The notes beneath the pieces are model-generated. The model did not search any database. It was not told where the DNA came from and saw nothing but the letters and a program-made list of their open reading frames with translations. The translations under genes were made by a program, and so were the position numbers. Positions 1 to 8,946 of a stretch of DNA of 64,000 nucleotides are shown here, piece after piece (within the stretch, counting starts at the first letter, position 1; every line of letters starts with the position of its first letter). Origin of the DNA: Pseudoalteromonas sp. DL-6 (GTDB lineage Bacteria; Pseudomonadota; Gammaproteobacteria; Enterobacterales; Alteromonadaceae); contig NZ_CP019770.1 in the NCBI RefSeq assembly GCF_004328665.1, positions 2,790,001 to 2,854,000 on the forward strand, given 5' to 3'.

Positions 1-1574
1 TACTAAATGCTAAAGAAGTTAAAAACTTACTGATCATCCACACTCCATCGGCATTGGCCCCAAGTGAAAGTTACGCTCAGGTTATTGTTGAGGCGCTAAA
101 TAAATTACCGAAAATGGCACGCCCCTATGTGATTACTAACTTTATGGGCGAAGATGCCGCCTTCGCAGCCAGACGCATCTGCGCTAATAATGCCATCCCT
201 ACCTACCGCACCCCAGAAGGTGCGGTAGGTGCCTTTATGCACCTAGTAAGCTACCGTCGTAACCAAAAGCATTTAACTCAAACACCAGAATCAAATACTG
301 ACGATGCCACTATTAATAAAGCGGCAGCGAAAGCGACTATAAAAGAGTTTTTAGCTGATGAGCAGCATTACTTATCGACCCATCAGGCGAGTCATATTTT
401 AAGTAGTTACGGCATTGACTGTATTCAAACTGAAGTTGCCTACACTCCAACTGAGGCCAAAGAACAAGCAATAGAGCTAGGTTTTCCGGTGGCATTAAAG
501 CTGATGAGTCCCAGTATTCCCTCTAAGTCTGAAGTCGGGGGTGTCGTACTAAACCTCAATGATGCGCAAGAGGTAGAACAAACCGCATTTGCCATGCTGT
601 TAAGAATAAAAAACACCTACCCTGATGCCATTATAGATGGTTTTTCATTACAAAAAATGGCACCTCGAGCAGGCGCCAACGAGCTGCGTATAGCCATTAA
701 AACCGAGCCTAATTTTGGCCCAGTTATTTTATTAGGTGAAGCTGGTACAGGGCTTGAATATGCACAGGCTGCAGTCGCTTTGCCACCATTGAATATGAAC
801 CTAGCTAAATACTTAATTGCCGCTGCCCATGATAAAGGCGTGCTTAAAGATCGCGTGCTACCTGAAAAAGTTGATAAATATCGTTTGTGTTCACTACTAA
901 CCCGAATTTCTCAATTAGTGGTTGATCAACCGGATATTACCTCATTAGAGCTTAATCCTATTTTAGCTAGTAATGGCCAGTTTTTAGTACTTGATGCCAC
1001 CATGAACTTGAGCCAATATCAAATTCAGGCACACCGAAAACGTTTATCTATTCGCCCTTACCCTATTGAGCTGGTTGAAACGGTTACCCTAAAAAATGAC
1101 ACCTTAGCAACGCTCAGACCAATTAAACCTGAAGATGAGCAAGCACATCAAGCGTTTGATCAGTCATTAACCAAAGAAGATAGGTATAAGCGCTTTTTTG
1201 GTGAGTTACCTCAGTTTAACCACGATCAACTCGCTAAAATGACACAAATTGATTACGACCGCGAAATGGCGTTTATTGTTACCCAAACACAAGACGAGCA
1301 ACAACAGACATTAGGGGTTTCGCGAGTGATTATGGATCCTGATAACTTACAAGCAGAGTTTGCTATTGTAGTACGTTCTGATTGCCAAGGGCTTGGGTTA
1401 GGCCGTATTTTAATGAATGCAGCAATTTCTCATTGTAAGCGCCAAGGGGTAAAAACCGTTGAGGGGATCACCCTCCCTGAAAACACCGGCATGATTGAGC
1501 TAGCTCGTAAACTCGGGTTTAAAATTAGTCGTGATTTTGAAGAAGGCAGTATCAACATGCTGCTCACATTGTAA
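1..1574 (+). CDS. patZ: PatZ/Pka-type protein lysine acetyltransferase (acyl-CoA synthetase-like fused to GNAT), 5' end outside window
   Basis: The reading frame is open from base 3 at the window edge, so the N-terminal part (CoA-binding and first ligase domains) lies outside; about 524 residues remain. E. coli PatZ (YfiQ) is near 886 residues. The visible part has the end of the succinyl-CoA-ligase-like region, an ATP-grasp-like domain (from about the motif SHILSSYGI, through GFPVALKLMSPSIPSKSEVGG) and a C-terminal GNAT domain with the acetyl-CoA loop CQGLGLGRILM. Family members acetylate lysines of metabolic enzymes such as acetyl-CoA synthetase using acetyl-CoA. The ion-channel gene starts 8 bases after the stop, so co-transcription is plausible. 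The internal TTG at base 54 is not the start, because coding continues upstream of it. Confidence 0.87.
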   Translation, partial: LNAKEVKNLLIIHTPSALAPSESYAQVIVEALNKLPKMARPYVITNFMGEDAAFAARRICANNAIPTYRTPEGAVGAFMHLVSYRRNQKHLTQTPESNTDDATINKAAAKATIKEFLADEQHYLSTHQASHILSSYGIDCIQTEVAYTPTEAKEQAIELGFPVALKLMSPSIPSKSEVGGVVLNLNDAQEVEQTAFAMLLRIKNTYPDAIIDGFSLQKMAPRAGANELRIAIKTEPNFGPVILLGEAGTGLEYAQAAVALPPLNMNLAKYLIAAAHDKGVLKDRVLPEKVDKYRLCSLLTRISQLVVDQPDITSLELNPILASNGQFLVLDATMNLSQYQIQAHRKRLSIRPYPIELVETVTLKNDTLATLRPIKPEDEQAHQAFDQSLTKEDRYKRFFGELPQFNHDQLAKMTQIDYDREMAFIVTQTQDEQQQTLGVSRVIMDPDNLQAEFAIVVRSDCQGLGLGRILMNAAISHCKRQGVKTVEGITLPENTGMIELARKLGFKISRDFEEGSINMLLTL

Positions 1575-1582
1575 TAATTATT

Positions 1583-2527
1583 ATGCAAAAACTCAGACAA
1601 ACCATTAATCAAGTATTTGAAGCGTCAGGAAAGTACCAACGGGCCGGTCATTTTTTAGATGCCCTACTAATCACTATTATTATGATAAATGTAGTGGCCA
1701 TCGTACTCGAATCAGTTCACAGCATTGCTACCGCATACTATAACGAGTTTTTGATGTTAGAACTGGTATCGGTTGCCATATTTAGTGCTGAATACCTCAT
1801 ACGTGCTTGGACCTGTGTAGATAGAGTAAAGTATGCCTCTATGAATTGCTCCAATACGCAAAAGCGGATCCGCTATATTTTTTCACCACTAGCTATCATC
1901 GATTTAATCGCCATTTTGCCAAGCTTGTTAATGTTTTTCTTTGCTTTAGACTTACGTTTTTTACGCGTACTACGTTTATTACGCGTATTTAAACTGACTC
2001 GTTATTCTCGGGCAATGCAGTTGTTATTACAGGCATTTATTGATGAATCAAGTTCATTATTAGCCGCATTTTTTATTATGTCGGTGGTGCTTATTTTAGC
2101 TTCTTGCGGTATTTATTTATTAGAGCATGACATTCAACCAGACAAGTTCGGCTCAATTCCGGCCGCAATGTGGTGGGCAATGGCAACACTTACTACAGTA
2201 GGCTATGGTGATGTTGTGCCAATAACACCCATTGGTAAACTGTTCGGTGGCGTTATCACTCTGGTAAGTATGGGCATGGTGGCTATACCCACTGGTTTAT
2301 TGGCATCGAGCTTTTCAGAGCAAATACGCAAACGTCGCCAGCTATTTGAAGATGCCACCCATGAGCAAATAACCGATGGTAAACTCACTAACGAGCAGTT
2401 ACATCACCTAGAAGATCTTCGCTACAAACTTGGGTTAAGTAAGTTAGAGGCTAATAAAGCGATAAAAGCGGAGCTTAATAAACGCAGCTCACACTTATTT
2501 TGTCGCCATTGTGGTAAGCGGCCTTAA
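1583..2527 (+). CDS. Voltage-gated potassium channel-like ion transporter
   Basis: A 314-residue inner-membrane protein of the Kv-like six-helix family. It has hydrophobic segments S1-S3 in the first 120 residues, a charged S4 with regularly spaced arginines (LRFLRVLRLLRVFKLTR, about 127-145), and a pore loop with the potassium selectivity filter TTVGYGD (about 211-217), followed by S6. The cytoplasmic tail ends in a short CRHCGK pair of cysteines resembling half a zinc ribbon. Known members conduct K+ passively and may act in membrane potential or osmotic control. The start is 8 bases after the acetyltransferase stop. The ion specificity follows from the filter; the gating and the role in this cell are inferred. 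Confidence 0.9.
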   Translation: MQKLRQTINQVFEASGKYQRAGHFLDALLITIIMINVVAIVLESVHSIATAYYNEFLMLELVSVAIFSAEYLIRAWTCVDRVKYASMNCSNTQKRIRYIFSPLAIIDLIAILPSLLMFFFALDLRFLRVLRLLRVFKLTRYSRAMQLLLQAFIDESSSLLAAFFIMSVVLILASCGIYLLEHDIQPDKFGSIPAAMWWAMATLTTVGYGDVVPITPIGKLFGGVITLVSMGMVAIPTGLLASSFSEQIRKRRQLFEDATHEQITDGKLTNEQLHHLEDLRYKLGLSKLEANKAIKAELNKRSSHLFCRHCGKRP

Positions 2528-2550
2528 TTAAATATAGATAAAGCGGTATT

Positions 2551-5500
2551 TTAAGCTTGTGAAAATACAGGCTGCCAATCGCGTTCAATGAGCTCAAGCA
2601 CCTGCTCTTTAGGCACCGCTTTACTGAACAAATAACCTTGAAAGTAGCTGCAGCCTTGAGCTTTTAAAAAGGCCAGTTGGTGCGCGCTTTCAACCCCCTC
2701 AGCAATACACTCTTTACCTAAACTGCTGGCTAAAGTCAGAGTGGATTGAATAATCGCTTCATTATCTGAATCAATACCAATATCTTGCACAAAACTACGA
2801 TCAATCTTTAATACATCAATCGGGAAGCGCTTTAAATACGTTAATGAGGCATAACCCGTTCCAAAGTCATCCATATATAGCTTACATCCAAGCTGCTTTA
2901 GTGCATCCATATTTTTAAGCGCATAGTCTGAGTCTCGCATTAAAATAGACTCTGTTATTTCAAACACAATAGCCTCGGGCGGCAGTGCCGCATTACTCAG
3001 TGCCTGACTAATTTCAGGTACAAGCCCTGTAAACTCAAAATCAAGTGCAGATAGATTAATTGATAAATATAAATTGGGGTTCACTGTGCGCCAACGCACC
3101 AATTGTACAAGTGCTCGTTTAAATGTTTGCAGCATTATTTTGGTAATTAAACCAATATTTTCAGCCACATTTGCGAACTCTTGGGTACTGGCGAGTTGGT
3201 TTTCAGGCCAGCGCAGTAACACCTCAAAGCCCACGGTCTTTTGTGTAGATGTACTAATTATAGGTTGATAGTAATTACAAAATTCGTGCTCGTGATACGC
3301 TTTGATCAATTGCGACTCTAAATGCAGCGCTCTTTCAACTCGCTGATTCATCTCTTGTTTGTAAAACTTGTAACACCCTTCTAAGCCATCTTTAGCATAA
3401 TAGAGCGCCACATTTGATGCCTTTAACAGCGCTTTATAGTGCTGGGCGTCATCGGGGAAAAGCGCCACACCAATACTTAGGTGCACATTTACATTTTGGT
3501 TATTCATAGCAATGTCTTTACTCACGCAATCCATAAGCTTGGTGCATATAAGTAACACTTCTTCTATTTGCTGAATGTCTTCAACTAAAATAACAAATTC
3601 ATCACCACCTAAACGCGCTATGCTATCGCAGGGGCGTAATGCTGTTTTTAAACGGTTTGCCACCAGCTTAATGATTTCATCGGCGTTTTCTGTACCAAAT
3701 GAGTCATTAAAGTATTTAAAGCGTTTTATATTTACGTGTAATAGAGCGACTTTGCTGTTATGACGACGCGCTTGATCTATGGCATGCACAGCTCGGTCAT
3801 TAAACAAGGTTCTATTTGGCAAGCCCGTTAATGAATCGTAATTAGTTAATAGATGCAGCTCGTTCTCAGCTGATTTTTGCGCATGAATATCCGTTAAAAT
3901 AACCACATAGCTACTCAACCTTTTACTTTCATCCGCTACAGCGCTTATTTTAACTAACACATGACGCTGCTCTTTATTAGCCAGTACCACAGTGTCTTCA
4001 CATGAGAAGTGCTCGCCTACTTCAAGCTTTTGCATAATGCGTAAATAGTCAAAATAGCTGCTGCGAGTCATGCCTAAATTAAGCGAGCGAGTTGAACGAG
4101 GCTCTGCCGATACAGCAAAAGCCGTTTGCAGCGACTTATTTGAAGCACGTATGTTAAAGTTTTTATCTAAAATAAATACCCAATCTCGGGTTTGTTCAAA
4201 CGCGGCGGTAAATAATCGAGCGTGTTCTTCAAACACCATTTCACGTGTCATATTAGTATACGTACCCGCTACTTTTTGCGGTGTTGTTTCATCCCATTCA
4301 ACCACTTTGCCAAAGTCTTTGTACCAGCGCCAATGACCTTTGGCATGACGTAGTCTGTAAGTACAGTTAAAGTATCCTTTGTCGGTTGATAAAAATTCTA
4401 ACCACTCCAACCTAAAAATGGCACGCTCTTGTGGATGAACTTTGTCTAAGTAGTCATCTAAACTGACTGAGTCGTCCTCATAACCTAATTCGTTGACCAA
4501 TCTAGGCTGATAAATATTTAATTGACTCGCTTGCCAATCCCAAACACCCGACTCACTTCCCTCTAGCGCAAGCTTTAAACGTGCCTCGCTATCTTGGCTT
4601 TCTTTGTGTGCAGCTAATAAAATACGCTGTATTTTATTACGTCTCATCACCCATGCAGTCACTACAGTGATCAATAAAATAGCATACAGTGCTAAAAAGT
4701 AAGGGGCGCGCCATAACGGGTATTTCACTTTAATGTTTAACGTTGCTGGTGGGGTATACTCACCCGTCAGCGGATCCTTTGCCCAGACCTTTAACTGGTA
4801 GCTGCCGGGATTTAATTTAGGAAACACCACGCGATTATTACGGGTATAACTTTTTTTACCCTTGTCGAGCTGATACTCGTAAATAATACGTTCTTGAAAA
4901 CTAAATGACATCGCTGAAAATGCAATTTCAAGCCCTATATCATCATGATTTAAAATAATATTTTTTAATGGCTGTTGTAAATTAAGCGACAAGTCTCGAG
5001 ACATTAAATTGATACGGGTAATGTTGACGTGATCTAATAAACCTTGGCTATTTTTATTATCTTTAGGATCAAAATAGGTAAAGCCTTTAAGGCTACCATA
5101 GGCAATTCGTCCATCATTTAATTTAGCCATAGCACCACTATTAAATTCAGCAGAAAGCACCCCATCTGATGTAGTGAATTGCTGAAAATGAATGGTGCTC
5201 GGGTTTAATCGCCATATTCCCTTATGGCTGCTCATCCAAATCATTCCCTCTTCATCAAGCACCATATCGTATAATAGAGTACCTAGTTTATTTTTATCTA
5301 AATCAATAGTGTGTACTAATTCATAAGTGCTGGCATCAATTCCAATCAAACCAAAGTTAGATAAAGAAAGCCACAGTATCCCTTGCTTATCTTCAACGTA
5401 AGAAAGAATACTCACAGCAACATTGTCATGATGCTTGGGGACTTTATAGAGGGTGTTTAAACTGCGATCATCTGGGTTAAATTGGTACAATACCCCACCA

Positions 5501-7056
5501 CTAAAAAATAATGGCCACTGCGGCTGTGAGGGTAATGGCGGTAAAAAGCCATGCGCTAAAAATGGGTCAAATTGGGAAAACTCGCCTTTTAATGGGGTTA
5601 AAATCCGGCTATCAATATTATATTTAAACATGCCATGATCAGGGTGAACAAAATATAAATCGCCATTTGCTAGCAAGGTAATGCCATGCATCCAGTCATT
5701 TAAAAAAACTTGGTTCTCGGGGCTGACAGTTTCAGGCTTGGTAAGCTGCTGAGTTTGTGGGTCAAAAATAAATAGTCCTCGGTTTGAGTGTAACCAGAGT
5801 TTATTTTTGTAAGGCATAATTTTGAAAACGGTAAATTCAGTGGTTAGTAAATCAACTTTATAATCTTTTAAATACACCCTTGAGGTGTTATTTTTTATAT
5901 CAACCGCTGTTAAACCATTATGTGTACCTAGCCATAACTTATCTTGGAATTGTTTAATTGCCCAAACTGAGTGATGTGAAAATCCATCTCCTCCCAGAGC
6001 ACTGCCCTCTACATTATAAAATTTATAGTTATCACCCGATAAATAAAAAGCACCATCAGTTTTAGTCGCAAGCCACATACCGCCTGATTTATCTTTTACC
6101 ATATCAATAATACTGGTATCGGCAAGGGTGTATTTACTTTGTTGAATACGTTTATTTTTAACCACCGTTTTGGTGGTTAAATTAAAGCTGAGAAGGCCTT
6201 TGTCTGTTGCTAAATCAACAACCCCCTGCTGATTATCTATATCCCAAACATTCAAATCAGCCAGTAGCTTTTCATTTGTAAATGCCTGCTCACTATTCTT
6301 AAATAGTGCCTCTAGATTGCTAATATCAACAGCGTATAAGCCCTTAACCGCTCCAACCAATAACTGGTTATTACCACCTAGTGCAAATGACTTCACATTG
6401 TTTTGATAAATATGCACATCGGTTTCGCTTAAATGATCTAGCGGACGTACTTGTTGCGTTGCAATGTTAAATACATAAGCACCGTCTGTGCTACCAATAA
6501 AGATATAGCCATTGTAATGAAACAAGGTACGCACAAACGCATTTTCAAATTGCTCAGGTAGCTTAAATAAAGGAGTAATTGAGCCACTGGCTATATCGAG
6601 TTGTGCAAACACTCGCCCTTGTCCAACCCACAAGGTTTTGTTATCTGTGGCTAACATGGTAAAAACAGACTGCTGAAGAATTTGCTCTTCTGTCACTGGT
6701 TTTTTTAAATACTGCTGATAGGTATCTGTTTGCGGGTCATACCTGAACAACCCTGCTAATAAGGAAGCAATCCAAATTTGCCCTTCTGGATCTTGGTATA
6801 TGCGATCAATAATAGCTTCTTCTAACTCACCATTAGGGCCGTTAATTGGAATAACCTGATAGCCATCGTAGCGATTTAGCCCCCCTTCAGTAGAGAGCCA
6901 TAAATAGCCATTATTATCGATAAGCATAGTATTGACGTAACTTTGAGATAACCCTTCGCTTGGGGATAGCCGTTTTACTTGCGCTGTTGCAGCAACGCTT
7001 ATGAGCATAAATAGCATAAACATGGCTGTGATAAACCTATTAATACTGATGCCCAT
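2551..7056 (-). CDS. Beta-propeller sensor with PAS, GGDEF and EAL domains (bifunctional c-di-GMP enzyme)
   Basis: A 1501-residue membrane sensor. Order: signal peptide/N-terminal anchor (about 1-25), two-component-regulator-type beta-propeller repeats with many WLST, GGLNRYDG and WMSSHKGIWRL-like blades (about 30-690), a Y_Y_Y domain (about 710-775), one membrane helix (about 780-800), two PAS-like regions (about 810-1050), GGDEF (motif at 1150-1154) and EAL (from about 1235). The GGDEF domain keeps GGDEF and an RPCD inhibitory I-site five residues before it, so it can be predicted to make and sense c-di-GMP. The EAL motif reads EVL (E1278), with the downstream N, E, DDFGTGY, K and E residues present, so phosphodiesterase activity is plausible. 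The periplasmic propeller probably senses a ligand, possibly a polysaccharide-derived signal as in related hybrid sensors; the ligand is unknown. Ends convergent with the potassium channel gene. Confidence 0.92.
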   Translation of the reverse strand: MGISINRFITAMFMLFMLISVAATAQVKRLSPSEGLSQSYVNTMLIDNNGYLWLSTEGGLNRYDGYQVIPINGPNGELEEAIIDRIYQDPEGQIWIASLLAGLFRYDPQTDTYQQYLKKPVTEEQILQQSVFTMLATDNKTLWVGQGRVFAQLDIASGSITPLFKLPEQFENAFVRTLFHYNGYIFIGSTDGAYVFNIATQQVRPLDHLSETDVHIYQNNVKSFALGGNNQLLVGAVKGLYAVDISNLEALFKNSEQAFTNEKLLADLNVWDIDNQQGVVDLATDKGLLSFNLTTKTVVKNKRIQQSKYTLADTSIIDMVKDKSGGMWLATKTDGAFYLSGDNYKFYNVEGSALGGDGFSHHSVWAIKQFQDKLWLGTHNGLTAVDIKNNTSRVYLKDYKVDLLTTEFTVFKIMPYKNKLWLHSNRGLFIFDPQTQQLTKPETVSPENQVFLNDWMHGITLLANGDLYFVHPDHGMFKYNIDSRILTPLKGEFSQFDPFLAHGFLPPLPSQPQWPLFFSGGVLYQFNPDDRSLNTLYKVPKHHDNVAVSILSYVEDKQGILWLSLSNFGLIGIDASTYELVHTIDLDKNKLGTLLYDMVLDEEGMIWMSSHKGIWRLNPSTIHFQQFTTSDGVLSAEFNSGAMAKLNDGRIAYGSLKGFTYFDPKDNKNSQGLLDHVNITRINLMSRDLSLNLQQPLKNIILNHDDIGLEIAFSAMSFSFQERIIYEYQLDKGKKSYTRNNRVVFPKLNPGSYQLKVWAKDPLTGEYTPPATLNIKVKYPLWRAPYFLALYAILLITVVTAWVMRRNKIQRILLAAHKESQDSEARLKLALEGSESGVWDWQASQLNIYQPRLVNELGYEDDSVSLDDYLDKVHPQERAIFRLEWLEFLSTDKGYFNCTYRLRHAKGHWRWYKDFGKVVEWDETTPQKVAGTYTNMTREMVFEEHARLFTAAFEQTRDWVFILDKNFNIRASNKSLQTAFAVSAEPRSTRSLNLGMTRSSYFDYLRIMQKLEVGEHFSCEDTVVLANKEQRHVLVKISAVADESKRLSSYVVILTDIHAQKSAENELHLLTNYDSLTGLPNRTLFNDRAVHAIDQARRHNSKVALLHVNIKRFKYFNDSFGTENADEIIKLVANRLKTALRPCDSIARLGGDEFVILVEDIQQIEEVLLICTKLMDCVSKDIAMNNQNVNVHLSIGVALFPDDAQHYKALLKASNVALYYAKDGLEGCYKFYKQEMNQRVERALHLESQLIKAYHEHEFCNYYQPIISTSTQKTVGFEVLLRWPENQLASTQEFANVAENIGLITKIMLQTFKRALVQLVRWRTVNPNLYLSINLSALDFEFTGLVPEISQALSNAALPPEAIVFEITESILMRDSDYALKNMDALKQLGCKLYMDDFGTGYASLTYLKRFPIDVLKIDRSFVQDIGIDSDNEAIIQSTLTLASSLGKECIAEGVESAHQLAFLKAQGCSYFQGYLFSKAVPKEQVLELIERDWQPVFSQA

Positions 7057-7074
7057 GTGTTTCCTATTACTGAT

Positions 7075-7482
7075 TTAGGGTTGCTGATATTTTAATGCGA
7101 TAATATTTCGGTGCTTATATGCATCAAATAGCGTTAATAATGCAGGAGTATATGTTAACACCTGGTTAAAACCAAGTGTCTGATAAAAATCAGTAATGTG
7201 TTGATAAGCGAAGGTGAAAACAGCGTCGGTTTGCTGACTTAAAAGCGTGCTTAACAGCTTTGTTGCTACACCAGTGGAACGGTATGCAGGAGCCACAAAA
7301 ACTGTCGATAAAAATAAAAAAGTCGGTTTGTGTTGTAACCGGCACGCCGCAATGATTGTGTGGTTATCGTAGGCGACCCACAGTTGATCTTGTTTATTGG
7401 CGCGACCGCGAACTTTATACAAAGTATAAAACTTATTTACTAAGGGAGTTTTAACTGGTTCTAATTGTTTAATAACAATCAT
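7075..7482 (-). CDS. GNAT family N-acetyltransferase
   Basis: A 135-residue single-domain GNAT protein. It shows the beta-strand 4/helix 3 acetyl-CoA motif AYRSTGVATKLLSTLL (about residues 67-82) and a typical C-terminal FYQTLGF motif. The substrate cannot be told from the sequence. It lies 18 bases upstream of the large propeller-GGDEF-EAL gene on the same strand and 12 bases after a 69-residue hypothetical gene, so the three may form one transcript. Family members acetylate small amines, antibiotics or protein N termini; nothing here chooses among these. Confidence 0.85.
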   Translation of the reverse strand: MIVIKQLEPVKTPLVNKFYTLYKVRGRANKQDQLWVAYDNHTIIAACRLQHKPTFLFLSTVFVAPAYRSTGVATKLLSTLLSQQTDAVFTFAYQHITDFYQTLGFNQVLTYTPALLTLFDAYKHRNIIALKYQQP

Positions 7483-7494
7483 AGCAAGCAGACT

Positions 7495-7704
7495 CTAACT
7501 AAGCATAAGTGCCAAATATTGCTCAAACTTTTGCTTTAAAAACCCTTGCTCTGCAACCGGGCGGCTATGCAGGGTGTCATAAACTTGCTCACGCGTTTTC
7601 TTGCCGCGCTTAATTTGATATGCCCAAAATGAAGCTTCGTAATCTAGCTGAATCTGATACTTTTGCTCTCGTGGTAAATCACACAGGTTATAGCTCACAA
7701 TCAC
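7495..7704 (-). CDS. Small conserved-looking hypothetical protein, 69 aa
   Basis: A 69-residue charged, mostly helical soluble protein beginning MIVSYNLCDLP, with no signal peptide, membrane helix or metal motif. It is possibly a member of the small DUF3283 family of marine gammaproteobacteria, but that is from memory of its look and was not tested. It is probably the first gene of a minus-strand group with the GNAT gene (12 bases downstream). The composition is that of real coding sequence, and the ORF starts with ATG just downstream of an AT-rich region. The function is unknown. Confidence 0.6.
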   Translation of the reverse strand: MIVSYNLCDLPREQKYQIQLDYEASFWAYQIKRGKKTREQVYDTLHSRPVAEQGFLKQKFEQYLALMLS

Positions 7705-7907
7705 CCCTATTCTTGGCTTAATAAAACCTAGATTATACGTTTAAACTGATAATAAACTAACTTTATAACGAATAAAAGTAACCAATTCAAAGTGACGCAG
7801 CAAAGCCTGAGCTATAGGCATATTAGGTAAGACAAACTGGGCAAAAGACAGCCAATTTGTTATTATACTCGCTTACCCATTTGCCCCAAAAGACAGGAAG
7901 TGCTGAC

Positions 7908-8606
7908 GTGTTTAAATACTGTAAAGGATTGCTGGTATTAATATGTTTAGTGTTTAGCAATCCGTCATTTGGTCATAGTTACAGCTATACATTTAATCGC
8001 CCACAGAACACCCAGCAAGCAAATTATACTATTGAACTTTTACAAATAGCGTATGCAGATATGGGCTTTAAATTAAATATTATCGATTTTAATCGCCAGA
8101 ATGCATTATTTGCAGCAAATAATGGCATGTTAGCTGGGCAGCTTGCTCGGGATATTAGTATTGAAAGTGCCTACAAAAATTTAATTCGAGTTAATTATCC
8201 GTTATTTAAATTTAACCTTGAGCTTTATAAACACTGTGAGCCCAGCTCTACTAAAACAATCGATAGCGTTGCCATTATAGCCAGCTACCCTGTACAACAG
8301 CGATATTTAGACAGCATTGATTTTCAAGGCGAGGTTATTGAAGTAAAAAATAATACCACTCAGCTAAATTTACTGATCCAGCAAAAAGTACAAGCCGCAT
8401 TACTGATTGATTTTGCAATGGCCAATAAAACTATTCCTCCCGCTTTAGGCTGCTATGAAAAGCAAGTGGTTGCTACCTACCCGCTATATCATTATTTACA
8501 TAACAGCCATGCGAGTATTGTCCAGCAGCTAGAGGCTACACTTGAGAAGTTACACAACAACGGCACAGTCGCTAAACTCAGATCAAAATACAAGCTACAG
8601 TTTTAA
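7908..8606 (+). CDS. Periplasmic solute-binding protein-like (SBP family 3 fold)
   Basis: A secreted protein of about 232 residues that looks like a stand-alone extracellular solute-binding protein of family 3. The GTG start at 7908 is chosen over the earlier in-frame TTG at 7857 because AGGAAG sits 7 bases upstream and the product then begins with a clear signal peptide (VFKYCKGLLVLICLVF, cleavage near SFGHS). The mature part has the family look (YTIELLQIAYADMGFKLNI near its start, a second lobe ending in KLHNNGTVAKLRSKY). No permease or ATPase gene is adjacent, so it may be a sensor-like or orphan binding protein. It ends convergent with, and overlapping by four bases, the DUF1289 gene. Confidence 0.75.
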   Translation: MFKYCKGLLVLICLVFSNPSFGHSYSYTFNRPQNTQQANYTIELLQIAYADMGFKLNIIDFNRQNALFAANNGMLAGQLARDISIESAYKNLIRVNYPLFKFNLELYKHCEPSSTKTIDSVAIIASYPVQQRYLDSIDFQGEVIEVKNNTTQLNLLIQQKVQAALLIDFAMANKTIPPALGCYEKQVVATYPLYHYLHNSHASIVQQLEATLEKLHNNGTVAKLRSKYKLQF

Positions 8607-8848
8607 AAATCAAAGCCTTGCTGCTGTGCTGGCGAAGCGGCTTGCGCAGCTTTATTTTTTTGCTGTAAATAACGTTTATAGCGTTGTTGGCATAAGCTCA
8701 ACACTTTCTTTTTTTGCGCATTGGTTAACGAATTCCACGAAAATCGCTCATCGCGACTGCGATAGCATCCTTTGCAGTAACCCCGATTATTAACCAAGCA
8801 AATACCTTTACAAGGGCTAGGAATATCAAATATTTCAATTTGTTGCAT
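8603..8848 (-). CDS. DUF1289 family cysteine-rich protein
   Basis: A small protein of 81 residues with the DUF1289 pattern: PSPCKGIC, then CKGCYRSRDE and a tryptophan-containing helix (FSWNSLTNAQKK). Four conserved cysteines suggest a metal site or Fe-S binding, which is unproven. The start is set at the ATG at 8848, because a very strong ribosome binding site (GGAGGG, five bases away) precedes it; the longer reading from 8902 would add 18 residues that do not look like the family. It overlaps the end of the convergent binding-protein gene by four bases. The role in the cell is unknown. Confidence 0.85.
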   Translation of the reverse strand: MQQIEIFDIPSPCKGICLVNNRGYCKGCYRSRDERFSWNSLTNAQKKKVLSLCQQRYKRYLQQKNKAAQAASPAQQQGFDF

Positions 8849-8900
8849 AAAACCCTCCGGTATATAAAAGCATAGCTTGAGTATAGCGCTATTTTTGTGC

Positions 8901-8932
8901 AAAAAAAAAGCAGCAAATTAATTGCTGCTTTT
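8901..8932 (-). terminator. Rho-independent terminator of the acyltransferase gene
   Basis: Read on the minus strand, a stem AAAAGCAGCAA / TTGCTGCTTTT with a short AT loop is followed by a run of Ts. It lies 15 bases past the stop of the acyltransferase gene and before the DUF1289 gene, so it separates the two minus-strand units. Confidence 0.85.
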
Positions 8933-8946
8933 ATCTTAGCTGTTAA

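Noticed and set aside
54..56. TTG at base 54 as start of the acetyltransferase gene
   Set aside because: The coding frame continues to the left edge of the window without a stop, so the gene is simply cut by the window.
7857..7859. TTG 7857 as start of the solute-binding-like protein
   Set aside because: The GTG at 7908 has a good ribosome binding site and leaves a normal signal peptide.
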